The notes under the pieces: model-generated
What the model was told of the DNA's origin: nothing
Seen by the model: only the letters and a program-made list of their open reading frames with translations
Database searches by the model: none
Program-made: the position numbers and the translations under genes
NCBI RefSeq assembly: GCF_000013205.1
Contig: NC_007775.1
Span: 1 to 64,000 of the forward strand
Direction of reading: 5' to 3'
Source of the DNA: Synechococcus sp. JA-3-3Ab
GTDB lineage: Bacteria > Cyanobacteriota > Cyanobacteriia > Thermostichales > Thermostichaceae
DNA length: 64,000 bases
Shown: piece after piece, positions 30,915 through 39,234 of the stretch
How positions within the stretch are numbered: the stretch's first letter is position 1
Layout: every line of letters starts with the position of its first letter

Positions 30915-32189
30915 GTGAAAAGTGCTCCGCAACGCTATTGCCAACGACAGCGGCCGGGCTGGCGGCTGGTTGCGATCTGGGGGGGGACGCTCTCGGCGGC
31001 GTTCCTTCTGCTGAGCTCAGCTCAGGCGACGGCGCAGGGATCCCTGCAACCTCAGGTGGAGACCTACCTGGCCCAGTTGAGCGGCCGCGGCTTTGCTTCC
31101 ACGGCCCAGGGGGTTTGGCTGCAGAGGGGCGACGAGGTTTTGGGGCAACATCAGGGATCCAAGGCTTTGCCGGCGGCCTCCCTGACCAAGGTGGCCACCA
31201 CCCTGGCTGCTCTGCAGCAGTTTGGCCCGCACCACCGCTTTGTGACCACCTACTTGGCAACCGGTTCGCTGGGAACGGACGGAGTTTTGCAGGGCGATCT
31301 CTGGGTGCTGGGGGGGGAGGATCCCTTCTTTGTCTGGGAGGAAGCCTTCGCGGTGGGGAACGCCCTCAACGCCCAGGGGATCCGCCAGGTGCGCGGGGAT
31401 CTGGTGGTGGTGGGCCGCTTCTACATGAACTTTTCCCGGGATGGGGCCCGTTCGGGATCCCTGCTGCGCCAGGGGCTGGAGGCCCGCCTCTGGCCCCCGG
31501 AAGCCCAGGCGCAATTCCAGACCTTGCCCCCCGGCACCCCCAGGCCGCAGGTGGAGATTTTGGGGTCGGTGCGAGTTGCCCAGCAGATCCCTTCGGAGGC
31601 CCAGGTCTTGCTCAGGCATGAGTCGCCTCCCCTCATTCACCTGCTCAAGCTGATGAACCTCTACAGCAACAATGCCATGGCCGAGATGCTGGCAGAGGCG
31701 GTGGGAGGAGCGGCCCAGGTTGCCCAAATAGCCCGCGCTGCAGCAGGGATCCCGGCAGAAGAGCTGCACCTGATCAACGGCTCGGGATTGGGGGTGGAAA
31801 ACCGCATCTCCCCGCGGGCCAATGTAGCCATGTTGCGGGCAACCCAGGCGTTGCTGGAAGAGCGCGGCTTGTCGCTGGCGGATGCCTTTGCCGTCGTCGG
31901 CCAGGATGTGGGCGTGCTGGAGCGGCGGCTTCTGCCGGGGATCTTGATCGCCAAGTCGGGCACCCTGAGCGGCGTCAGCACCTTGGCGGGCGTGTTGCCA
32001 ACTGAGCGGGGCGATATCTGGTTTGCCGTCATGAACGGCGGGGCCAACTTGGCCGACTTGCGCACCTGGCAGGGAGAGTTTCTCAGCCGGCTCCAGTCCC
32101 GCTGGGGATCCCCCGCCGCCTTGCCCGAGCGCTGGCTGCCTCGTCCCTTAGATACGAGATCCCGCAGGGAGTCGAGCCCTCGCCTTTGA
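30915..32189 (+). CDS. dacB: D-alanyl-D-alanine carboxypeptidase, S13 (PBP4) family
   Basis: It trims peptidoglycan side-chain peptides in the periplasm. The 424-residue protein has a signal peptide (hydrophobic LVAIWGGTLSAAFLLLSS, cleaved near SAQATAQ). The catalytic motifs are SLTK near residue 91, SNN near 252 and KSG near 345. The middle insertion typical of S13 is short. The start is GTG at 30915. It follows a zinc-ribbon membrane protein gene. Confidence 0.9.
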   Translation: MKSAPQRYCQRQRPGWRLVAIWGGTLSAAFLLLSSAQATAQGSLQPQVETYLAQLSGRGFASTAQGVWLQRGDEVLGQHQGSKALPAASLTKVATTLAALQQFGPHHRFVTTYLATGSLGTDGVLQGDLWVLGGEDPFFVWEEAFAVGNALNAQGIRQVRGDLVVVGRFYMNFSRDGARSGSLLRQGLEARLWPPEAQAQFQTLPPGTPRPQVEILGSVRVAQQIPSEAQVLLRHESPPLIHLLKLMNLYSNNAMAEMLAEAVGGAAQVAQIARAAAGIPAEELHLINGSGLGVENRISPRANVAMLRATQALLEERGLSLADAFAVVGQDVGVLERRLLPGILIAKSGTLSGVSTLAGVLPTERGDIWFAVMNGGANLADLRTWQGEFLSRLQSRWGSPAALPERWLPRPLDTRSRRESSPRL

Positions 32190-32297
32190 CGGTTTGCCTG
32201 GGAGGGGTCGCCTCAGCAGCAAAGCGCCTGGGGATGGCAAACCCTCGCAAGCCGGTTTCAATTCAGCCAGAAGCCGCAGGAGCCCCGCCCCCCAGTC

Positions 32298-32337
32298 CCC
32301 CCGTGTACGGGGGGATATAGGGGGGATTGAGGGGGCA
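32298..32337. repeat. GC-rich hairpin repeat CCCCCCGT/ACGGGGGG
   Basis: A perfect inverted repeat CCCCCCGT/ACGGGGGG with a GT loop is followed by GGGGGGATTGAGGGGG. This kind of CCCCC/GGGGG element is commonly dispersed in cyanobacterial genomes. It may form the dacB terminator. No gene. Confidence 0.5.
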
Positions 32338-32385
32338 GTCGGAGTCGGGTAGTTTACAGCCCTTCTCCGGAGAGGGTTGCGGCGA

Positions 32386-32458
32386 TGGGGCGTACAGGAA
32401 TCGAACCTGTGTAAGGCAAATTATGAGTTTGCTGCCTAAACCGCTCGGCCAACGCCCC
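32386..32458 (-). tRNA. tRNA with anticodon CAU (Met, or Ile2 with lysidine)
   Basis: The 73-base tRNA folds as a cloverleaf: acceptor GGGGCGT/ACGCCCC, D-arm GCC/GGC, anticodon stem GCAAA/TTTGC around loop CTCATAA with anticodon CAT, T-arm ACAGG/CCTGT with TTCGAAT. The discriminator is A, and CCA is not encoded. The anticodon nominally gives Met. The loop CTCATAA and the D-arm resemble plastid trnI-CAU, in which C34 is modified to lysidine to read AUA, so Ile2 is the better guess. Confidence 0.85.
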
Positions 32459-32566
32459 TTCTTCTTCTACTTTTTACTCTAGCGCCCTTGTTCTTTCCAG
32501 AACCGGTGAAAAAGAGCCCCGCTACAGGATAAGCTGCATGTCGGTGGTTAGCGGACAGCAGAGACC

Positions 32567-33220
32567 ATGGCATCAGCGCGTTCCTGGCAGAGGCAACTGG
32601 CTTTAGGCTTGGGGCTGACTGCCTTATCCTTGGTTCTCGGTTTGGTTTTTTGGGCCGTTGGGCAGCACTATCTCCCCTGGAACGAAGCCGCCTCTGTGGA
32701 CTGGCAACCCACCGGCCAGAACCTGGCTCTGTCTCCTGCCCTGGAAGCGCAGACGGTGCCGTCCCCCCCTGAAGCGCCTTCCGCCGTCAACAACCCGCCA
32801 GAGGGATCCCCGCTACAGCTCTGGCTTGTTACCTTTTTAACCGTGTTTGTGGCGGAGATGGGCGATAAGACTCAGTTGGCCACCTTGCTCATAAGCGCCC
32901 AGTCCAAGTCTCCCTGGGCGATCTTTTTCGGCTCTGCCAGCGCCCTGGTGACCGCCAGTTTGCTCAGCGTAGCCTTAGGGGGATCCCTGGGGCAGGTGAT
33001 CCCGGCAGCCTGGCTAGAATGGTTGGCTGGCCTCGGCTTCCTGGCAATCGGGAGCTATGTTCTCTGGCGAGAATGGCAAGGGAAGCGTGAGCCCTCTGGA
33101 GGAACCGAGGATGGCCTGCCAGGGAAAATTGACACTCCCACCCAGGGGATTCTTACGCAGCCCAAAATGGACTCGCAAAGGCGCTGTCAAGACGCCCCTA
33201 GACAGTCCTTTGAGGCATAA
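32567..33220 (+). CDS. UPF0016/GDT1-family cation transporter, half size
   Basis: The 217-residue protein has an N-terminal span (residues 10-30), a Pro-rich linker, and the signature VAEMGDKTQLATL near residue 95 followed by two more spans to about residue 165. UPF0016 proteins export or import Mn2+/Ca2+ and supply manganese for photosystem II. Full-length members carry two E-x-G-D motifs; this one has only one and a hydrophilic C-terminal tail. It may work as a half-transporter dimer with a second gene elsewhere. Confidence 0.78.
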   Translation: MASARSWQRQLALGLGLTALSLVLGLVFWAVGQHYLPWNEAASVDWQPTGQNLALSPALEAQTVPSPPEAPSAVNNPPEGSPLQLWLVTFLTVFVAEMGDKTQLATLLISAQSKSPWAIFFGSASALVTASLLSVALGGSLGQVIPAAWLEWLAGLGFLAIGSYVLWREWQGKREPSGGTEDGLPGKIDTPTQGILTQPKMDSQRRCQDAPRQSFEA

Positions 33221-33589
33221 CCTCAAAGTTCTGCTTACTTCGGACTTAAGTTCCTCCAGGTTAGTTATTGCCGCGCGGGTTTTGCACCGCAGTAGGTTGT
33301 TTTCCTGGAGAAGCTCTGTACTAACTATAACAAAGAAGCAACTAAAGTGGCTCAAGGGCTTTTCCGCCGCGTACTAAAGTACGGGGCTACCAAGCTATCC
33401 TTTTGTGTAGCGCGGCTCGCAGTTGCATTCTATCTTCTGGGGTGGCACGGCGTCGTTGAACCAAAGCGCGAGGGTCTGTATCTCTGTTAAGCAAGCATGA
33501 ACTTTTTTAACGATCCGGATAGCGGCTGCTGAGAGGAGAACTGAGGCCCCGTAGAATGAATCCCAAAATTCCAGCCAGGATCTTCGGAC
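33221..33589. promoter_or_regulatory. Intergenic region upstream of psaL
   Basis: 369 bases without a supported gene. It probably holds the psaL-psaI promoter. AT-richer patches are near 33300-33350 and 33480-33510 (TTTTTTAACGATCCGG). I could not identify a convincing -10/-35 pair or an RpaB/HLR1 repeat by eye. Confidence 0.4.
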
Positions 33590-34060
33590 ATGGATTACAT
33601 TCGCACCTTTAACGACGATCCCTGCGAGGGCCATCTTTCAACGCCCATCAGTGACTCTTCTCTCACCCGTCTGTTTATCAACAACCTCCCCATTAACCGG
33701 CCTGGCCTATCGCCGCTGTTGCGAGGGCTGGAGATTGGGTTGGCGCATGGCTATTTTTTGGTGGGGCCAGAAATCGTGGTGGGCCCGCTGCGCGACTATC
33801 CTGAGGCAGCCAATTTGGGCGGGCTGGTCACGGCGATGGCGATTGTGCTGCTGGGAACCGCCTGTATGTCCGCCTATGGCAGCGTTACCTTTGGAAACAA
33901 GCCGGAAACGCCGGGCGCCAATCCTCTATCTACGGCCCGTGGCTGGGGGGATCTGACAGCAGGATTTTTCTTGGGAGGTATGGGTGGCGTGTTTGCTGCC
34001 TACTTCTTGTTGGAGAACTTTGCCGGGATCGACGCCATCTTTCGAGGGTTGGTGAATTAA
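33590..34060 (+). CDS. psaL: Photosystem I reaction centre subunit XI (PsaL)
   Basis: PsaL binds chlorophyll and holds photosystem I monomers together in trimers. The 156-residue protein has the start MDYIRTFNDDPCEGHLSTP, conserved NNLPINRPGLSPLLRGLEIGLAHGY, and about three membrane helices, with FLLENFAGIDAIFRG at the end. Length is typical (about 150-160). It is followed 49 bases later by psaI on the same strand; the two are usually cotranscribed. Confidence 0.95.
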   Translation: MDYIRTFNDDPCEGHLSTPISDSSLTRLFINNLPINRPGLSPLLRGLEIGLAHGYFLVGPEIVVGPLRDYPEAANLGGLVTAMAIVLLGTACMSAYGSVTFGNKPETPGANPLSTARGWGDLTAGFFLGGMGGVFAAYFLLENFAGIDAIFRGLVN

Positions 34061-34109
34061 GGTTAATTGAGTTGTCAAACTTGTCAAGGCACTGGAGAGG
34101 AGCAAGATC

Positions 34110-34223
34110 ATGACCGGTTCTTACGCTGCTGCTTATCTTCCTTGGATTTTCGTCCCCATTGTCGGTTGGCTGCTGCCGGCAGTAACCATGGCTGTGCTCT
34201 TTTTGTACATTGAGCGCGACTAA
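34110..34223 (+). CDS. psaI: Photosystem I reaction centre subunit VIII (PsaI)
   Basis: The 37-residue peptide [15 protein letters not shown]... has one transmembrane helix and ends FLYIERD, the classic PsaI end. A GGAGAGGAG ribosome-binding site precedes the ATG. PsaI anchors PsaL in photosystem I and lies directly downstream of psaL here. A terminator built from two GGGATCCC octamers follows. Confidence 0.93.
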   Translation: MTGSYAAAYLPWIFVPIVGWLLPAVTMAVLFLYIERD

Positions 34224-34251
34224 CTGGTTCTCATCTCAATGGGTTTCGGAA

Positions 34252-34289
34252 GAGGGATCCCTAGCTAGACAAGGGATCCCTCCCTTTTT
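34252..34289 (+). terminator. Terminator after psaI built of two GGGATCCC octamers
   Basis: An 11-bp perfect inverted repeat, GAGGGATCCCT at 34252-34262 and AGGGATCCCTC at 34272-34282, encloses a 9-base loop and is followed by CCTTTTTGG. It lies 29 bases after the psaI stop. The hairpin plus T-run is a convincing intrinsic terminator, and both arms contain the dispersed octamer. Confidence 0.75.
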
Positions 34290-34500
34290 GGCACAGCGGC
34301 TGTTTCTGGACGCGCTGCCGTCTTGCCTGGGGCAGTACCCGACCAAGGTTGGGTCTTCTTGCTTTTGGGAAAGGGGAACTTCCAAAGGACTTTAGAGTGG
34401 AGCAGGATCCGGCGAGCTGATCCCATACCAACAAGGAAAAGGGCAGCTTGCGCAACCCCCTTTCAACTTTTAACGAGAAGAAGAAGTCGATGGCCAGCCT

Positions 34501-35505
34501 TACAGCCTTTTAATTTAAAATAGGGTACAGGTATTCAAGAGGAAGGAGAGAAAGGAATGCCGACTCATTCTTTGGATTTGCGGCAAAGAGTTGTAGCAGC
34601 CTATCAGGCAGGTAACACCTCCATCCGCCAGGTAGCTAAACGCTTCATGGTGACCAAAAGAACAGTACACCGCTGGGTGCGTCAGTACCAACAAACTCAA
34701 GATTTAGCCCCTAAGAAAGCAGGCACCAAGCGAGTGGGCATTTTGGAACAACATCGGCAGGAAGTGATCGCAATTATTACAGAACACCCAGACTTCTACC
34801 TGTGGCAGTATCAAGAACTGTTGCGCGAGCGCTTAGGAATCAATGTAAGCATCGTCACGATACATAATTTCTTGAAAAAGCAAGGAATGACTCTAAAAAA
34901 AAGACCTACCGCAGTGCAAAAGTCAAAGAAGAGGAGGTGCAAAGGGAACGACTAGCTTATAGTCAAGAAGTCAGGAATATTCCAGCGGAGGATTTGATTG
35001 CCATCGACCAGACGGGAGTCTGGGAGGGAATGGAGCGGGGAGTATCTCGGAGTTTACGTGGTCAACGGGCTTATCATTACCGTCAGAGATACAAGGGTGA
35101 AAAGTATACGGTTATTGGAGCTATTTCCTTGAGAGGTGTAGTTGGCTGTCGTGTCATCAAGGGTGGGATGAAGAAAGGAGACTTTTTGGAGTTTTTGAGA
35201 AGCGAGCTATGTCCGAAGCTAGATGCGAGGAAGGATTTAAATATCCACAAGAGTCGGGAAGTTGAGGAATTGATTAGGGGGACAGGAGCACGAATCCTAT
35301 ACCTGCCTGTGTATGCGCCGGAGTTGAATCCCATTGAGATGATGTGGTCGGTGTTGAAGCATTTTATTCGGCAGCTTTGCAGAATTGGGAAATATAGCAT
35401 GGAGCAGATAGTGAAGACTTCTTTACTACTGATCAATCCATCCTCCTTCCGAAGTTGGTTTGCTAAGTGCTGCTATTGTACCCCTTGAGCCCTTAACAGG
35501 CTGTA
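34501..35505 (+). mobile_element. IS630-family insertion sequence, decayed copy 1
   Basis: A 1,005-base element bounded by TA dinucleotides, with terminal inverted repeats TACAGCCTTTTAA at the left and TACAGCCTGTTAA (reverse complement) at the right. TA target duplication is typical of IS630/Tc1. It is nearly identical to the copy at 51683-52703 but lacks 16 bases: one A of an A-tract near 34895 and 15 bases near 35233. It contains no GGGATCCC and is AT-richer than the host DNA. Confidence 0.93.
34557..35488 (+). pseudogene. IS630-family transposase, frameshifted and internally deleted
   Basis: Compared with the intact copy (315 residues), the first frame ends after about 132 residues, because the A-tract near 34894-34901 has 8 As instead of 9. 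The rest continues in another frame. A 15-base in-frame deletion turns KVVIMDNLN into KDLN, removing the strand that carries the second catalytic Asp of the DDE triad (MDN). First Asp (AIDQTG) and the Glu (NPIEMMW) remain. A slippage-restored product would still be expected to be inactive. Confidence 0.92.
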
Positions 35506-35539
35506 CCACCCTCAGGGGAGAACCTGAGTAAAGAGGTGG
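35506..35539. other. Hairpin next to the IS630 copy 1 right end
   Basis: CTCAGG/CCTGAG stem (35511-35516 with 35523-35528) inside CCACC/GGTGG (35506-35510 with 35535-35539). It adjoins the IS end. Possibly a target-site structure or part of host DNA. Confidence 0.4.
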
Positions 35540-35580
35540 TTAAGAATCCCTCTCCATTAGGCCAGAGCCCGGAAAAGAGG

Positions 35581-37047
35581 CTAATCCCCCAACTCCGGAT
35601 CCGGCCGCACCCGCACCTCCATTTGGCGCAACAGGCGCAGCGAGCTCTCCGGCCCGTCGATCATCTGCTGCTCGTTGATCCAGTAGGTGGCAATGCCCAG
35701 GTCTTCCAGAAATCGAATGTAGGGATCCGGCGGCGGCCCGTCGAAAACGGCGGCTTTCTGAACGGAGAAGCCCTGTTCGATCCAGGGGGTGAGGGCAAAG
35801 CGCTCGTAGTAAAATAATTGCCCCACCACCTCCTGGAGCGCCTCTGCGGCATCTTTGTGGTGCAGCAATTTCACCTCGGCCAAAAGCAGGTGTCCATCCG
35901 CCACCGCCAGAAAGTCAAACGTGTGCTGGTCTTCCCGCACCTCCAGCCCAGCCAGGCGGAACCAGCGGCGAAAGTGGTGCAAGATCTCGTTGTGGCGTTC
36001 GCTGCGCTCCAACTGACGGCGACGGCGGCGCTCTGCCATCAGCGGGTCTGTCCCGGCACAGGCAGGGATCCCGCTGCTGCGAAACTGGGGCGGCTCATCC
36101 GGATCCAAAACCACCTTGCCCCCAGCAGGGTGATGCAAGAGGGGGGGCATAGGAGGCAGGAGCTCGGCGGATCCCCACTCCACCTCCGGCTGCGCAGCCA
36201 GGGCGAGCAGATGGCGATTGAGAGGGTGCTCAGGGTGGGTGTCAAACAACAGCTTGAGTTGGGAGTGGCTGAACTGAAAATCCAGGCGAAACTGCTCCAC
36301 CGAAAGGCTGCTGCGCCCCTTTTGCAGAGTCTCCTGGCCAAAGTAGAGCATCACCAGCAGAGGATAGATGGGCAGGGGGCGATGGGGCGGGATCAGCATG
36401 GCCCACATCGCGTCAGTCCAGTGGGGGAGCAAAATCTCCGCCTGTTTGCCCTTGCCCACCACCTGCAGCATTTTGGGGTGTCCCGCCTGCCAGCCACAGG
36501 GGTGGTCGTCGAAGCCACAGGTTTGCCGCCCCTGATCCACGCTCAAGGGGTAGCGCCCGTCGTAGAGGCGAAAAGGACAGAGATCCCGGTCTTCGGCCAG
36601 AAAACGCTCGTCCTGCCACAGATGGGCGGCCAAAGCATGACAACCAATGCCCTCCTGGCTGTTGCAAGCCTTAAGCCAGCGCCGTTCCGCCAATTTGCCG
36701 CCCACTTTGCTCGGCGCCAGGGGTTGGACAAGGCCGTTTTCCCCTTGGTTAAACAGGGGCCACACCAAGGGCTCCCCCGTCTCCGGCAGGGTGGGCAGCA
36801 GGGGGTGGACTTTGCTGTAAAACGGGTCGCAAATGCGCTGGGCCACCTGCTGCAGAGGCAGGCCATGAGGGGATCCCACCGCCGGCAGAAGAGATCCCGA
36901 GCCGGCCTGGGCGCGATGGTACTGGATGGCCAGGGCCACTTCTACTCCTATTGGACGCAGTTCCGGCGTCAACTGCCGGTAACGCTGCAGCAGCCGCGAG
37001 GCTTGCACAAACAGGTCGTAGCGCCGAACTGGGACTGCGTCAGCCAT
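35581..37047 (-). CDS. Unknown protein with PD-(D/E)XK nuclease-like C-terminal domain
   Basis: The 488-residue protein has no recognised N-terminal family. The C-terminal part (from about residue 375) contains an Arg-rich helix (AERRRRRQLERS) and then THTFDFLAVADGH with LLLAEVKLLHHKDA, the D...ExK signature of PD-(D/E)XK nucleases, followed by a conserved-looking GQLFYYERF helix. Such domains occur in restriction, repair and defence proteins. The N-terminal two-thirds includes several His and Cys residues. The ATG at 37047 was chosen; the frame continues upstream to 37437. It sits beside an IS copy and is divergent from the transporter gene. Confidence 0.65.
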   Translation of the reverse strand: MADAVPVRRYDLFVQASRLLQRYRQLTPELRPIGVEVALAIQYHRAQAGSGSLLPAVGSPHGLPLQQVAQRICDPFYSKVHPLLPTLPETGEPLVWPLFNQGENGLVQPLAPSKVGGKLAERRWLKACNSQEGIGCHALAAHLWQDERFLAEDRDLCPFRLYDGRYPLSVDQGRQTCGFDDHPCGWQAGHPKMLQVVGKGKQAEILLPHWTDAMWAMLIPPHRPLPIYPLLVMLYFGQETLQKGRSSLSVEQFRLDFQFSHSQLKLLFDTHPEHPLNRHLLALAAQPEVEWGSAELLPPMPPLLHHPAGGKVVLDPDEPPQFRSSGIPACAGTDPLMAERRRRRQLERSERHNEILHHFRRWFRLAGLEVREDQHTFDFLAVADGHLLLAEVKLLHHKDAAEALQEVVGQLFYYERFALTPWIEQGFSVQKAAVFDGPPPDPYIRFLEDLGIATYWINEQQMIDGPESSLRLLRQMEVRVRPDPELGD

Positions 37048-37429
37048 AGGGTTGCCGGAGAAATTCCTCGCCGACTTGAGCAAAAGCTGGCTATGGACGA
37101 GCTTCTCGGTCTCAAACAGGATCGAGATTGGGTTTGTTGTGTCTGCAAATGCTGACTTGCCGAGCGCAGCGGCAGGAAGGCCCGTTTCGCTTGGCACCAG
37201 GTCAGTTGTCAGTGTAGTAGAGAAACCCCGGCGCGGAAAGATTTTGCGACTTGCTCCCGCCAAAACCAGCGGCAACAGGCTAGCAGGGAACGATGCTCCG
37301 GCCCTAACTCGGTTACCGAGAGCCGGTGCGGCGGTTTCGCTTTCGGCAATCCCATACCTTTTCCGGGATCCCCGGCTGCCTGGGCTACCATAAAAAGCTG
37401 TAGGGCTTTTGCATGAAGCATCACAGGTC
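37048..37429. promoter_or_regulatory. Divergent region between nuclease-like gene and transporter
   Basis: 382 bases without a supported gene if both inner starts are right. It holds a 13-base palindrome CTCGGTTACCGAG at 37308-37320, which may be an operator, and a TAAAAAGC stretch near 37390 that could belong to the transporter promoter. Nothing else is clear. Confidence 0.4.
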
Positions 37430-38884
37430 ATGGCCAATATTCAGCGGGATCCTGAGGTCAACGGGTCGGCGGCCACCGCCCTTTCTTCACAGCCTCAGCC
37501 TTCGGCGCCCCCCTTGCCTTTGCTGGTTATGTTTCGCCTGGGCCTATTTCAGATGGGCTTGGGGATGATGTCGCTGCTGACGTTGGGGGTGCTCAACCGG
37601 GTCATGATCGACCCGGAGCTGCTGGCCATCCCGGCTACGGTGGTGGGGGGATCCCTGGCCATGCACCAGTTGGTGTCTCCAGCCCGCGTCTGGTTTGGGC
37701 AGCTTTCCGATGCCAAGCCTTTGTTGGGGACGCACCGCAGCGGCTATGTGCGCCTGGGATCGGTGTTGTTTGCCCTGTGCATCTTCTTGGCGGTGCAGGT
37801 GGTGTGGGGCTTGGGGCAGAGCTTTGCCAACAGCGGCTGGTCGCCGGCTACCTACGGCTGGATTGCTCTGGCTGCCTTGATGTTTGCTCTCTACGGGCTG
37901 TGTCTGAGCGCCTGCTCCACGCCCTTTGCGGCGCTGCTGGTGGATGTTTCCGATGAGCACAACCGCTCCCAGTTGGTGGGGATCGTCTGGTCGATGCTGA
38001 TGGTGGGCATCGCCGGGGGGGCGATTGGCTCGGCGGTGCTGCTGCGCGGCCTGGATGCCGAGAACTTACAGAGCACGATCAACCGCCTTTTCATCATCAT
38101 CCCTGCCGTGGTGATCCTGCTGGGGGTGATCGCCACCTGGGGGGTGGAAGAACGCTACTCTCGCTACGGATCCCGTTCCACCTTGGTGGGTCGGGAAGAC
38201 CAGATCACCCTGGGCACGGCCATTAAGGTGCTCACCGCCAGCCGCCAAACCGTGATCTTCTTCGGCTTTTTGGCCCTGATGACCATGGGCCTGTTTATCC
38301 AGCAGCCGATTCTAGAGCCCTATGGCGGCGAGGTGTTCGGCATGACCGTATCCCAAAGTACCCAGCTCAACGCTTTCTGGAGCCTGGGCATTTTGGCGGG
38401 AATTGTGGTGACCGGATTTTTCATCGTGCCCAAGTTGGGCAAGCAGACCACCACCCGCCTGGGCTGCTTGCTGGTGGCCCTTTCTTTTGGCCTAACCATT
38501 GCCTCAGGGTTTACGGGCGAGCCGCGGCTGCTGCAACTGTGCATGATCCTGTTCGGCTTAGCTTCCGGGATCACCACCAACGGCGCCATCAGCTTGATGT
38601 TGGATTTGACAGCGGCTGAGACTGCCGGCACCTTTATTGGGGCTTGGGGCCTGGCCCAGGCGATGTCGCAGGCGCTTTCTACCCTCATTGGCGGCGCCTT
38701 GCTGGATTTGGGGCGGCTCCTCTTCCCCACTTCCTCGGTGCTGGCCTATGCCACCGTCTTTGGGGTGGAGGCGGCGGTGATGCTGCTGGCGGTGTACTTG
38801 CTGGGACGGGTGAGCGTGGCCGAGTTCCGGGAAAACACCAACCGCGCCCTGACCGAGGTGCTGGCGCTGGAGCTGGAAAGCTAA
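37430..38884 (+). CDS. PucC/BCH-family transporter (chlorophyll or pigment delivery)
   Basis: The 484-residue major-facilitator-like protein has 12 predicted spans. Family features include LFRLGLFQMGLGMMSLLTLGVLNRVM near residue 35, SPARVWFGQLSDAKPLLGTHRSGYVRLG near 84 and DVSDEHNRSQLVGIVWSMLM near 175. PucC/BCH proteins deliver bacteriochlorophyll or chlorophyll to antenna proteins. The frame extends upstream to a TTG at 37409; the ATG at 37430 is preferred. Its stop overlaps that of the convergent gene at 38881. Confidence 0.88.
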   Translation: MANIQRDPEVNGSAATALSSQPQPSAPPLPLLVMFRLGLFQMGLGMMSLLTLGVLNRVMIDPELLAIPATVVGGSLAMHQLVSPARVWFGQLSDAKPLLGTHRSGYVRLGSVLFALCIFLAVQVVWGLGQSFANSGWSPATYGWIALAALMFALYGLCLSACSTPFAALLVDVSDEHNRSQLVGIVWSMLMVGIAGGAIGSAVLLRGLDAENLQSTINRLFIIIPAVVILLGVIATWGVEERYSRYGSRSTLVGREDQITLGTAIKVLTASRQTVIFFGFLALMTMGLFIQQPILEPYGGEVFGMTVSQSTQLNAFWSLGILAGIVVTGFFIVPKLGKQTTTRLGCLLVALSFGLTIASGFTGEPRLLQLCMILFGLASGITTNGAISLMLDLTAAETAGTFIGAWGLAQAMSQALSTLIGGALLDLGRLLFPTSSVLAYATVFGVEAAVMLLAVYLLGRVSVAEFRENTNRALTEVLALELES

Positions 38885-39234
38885 CGCCCTTTGGCCGGCT
38901 CGTAGTGGCGACACCCCTGGCAGGGCCCGCTGGGGTTGACGGCGCAGCGCAACAGGGGCGAGCGGGCGTTGAAGCGGCAGGAGGGATCCCCCAGAAACTG
39001 GCCTGCTTCGGGAGGTGGGCTCACCGGGCGAATGAGGGCGCGGATGCCGCAGAGGTGATACTTGCCCTGCCGCAATTGGTAGGAATGACGCTTTTCCAAA
39101 ATTAGGTAGTGCTGCTCGGCCAGTTGGATGTAGGTACCCGGATGGGGGCTGCTCTCCCAGGGGCATTCCTCCACCACCTCTCCCGAATCCGCATCGATCC
39201 ACTGAATGGGCAAGGCCGGGTTGACAGAAGACAT
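38881..39234 (-). CDS. Small Cys-rich cyanobacterial protein (possibly DUF6464)
   Basis: The 117-residue protein ends with a Cys-rich segment: CRFNARSPLLRCAVNP near residue 86, then GPCQGCRHYEP. Four Cys residues with this spacing suggest a zinc or Fe-S site. The middle has a beta-rich part (YIQLAEQHYLILEKR, YHLCGIRALIRPV). Resemblance to DUF6464 is from memory. The ATG at 39234 (MSSVNPALPIQWID) was chosen. Stop codons of this and the transporter gene overlap within CTAA. Confidence 0.65.
   Translation of the reverse strand: MSSVNPALPIQWIDADSGEVVEECPWESSPHPGTYIQLAEQHYLILEKRHSYQLRQGKYHLCGIRALIRPVSPPPEAGQFLGDPSCRFNARSPLLRCAVNPSGPCQGCRHYEPAKGR

Noticed and set aside
33221-33589. RpaB/HLR1-type light regulatory repeats upstream of psaL
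   Set aside because: No paired TTACA-type motifs with correct spacing were found by eye.
34557-34955. Copy 1 transposase first frame as a functional gene
   Set aside because: It ends after 132 residues before the DDE core, and the intact copy shows the missing base.
35581-37437. Full 618-residue version of the nuclease-like protein starting at 37437
   Set aside because: The extra 130 residues look like untranslated spacer (Pro, Ser and Ala rich without conserved features), and it would overlap the transporter start. The ATG at 37047 was preferred.
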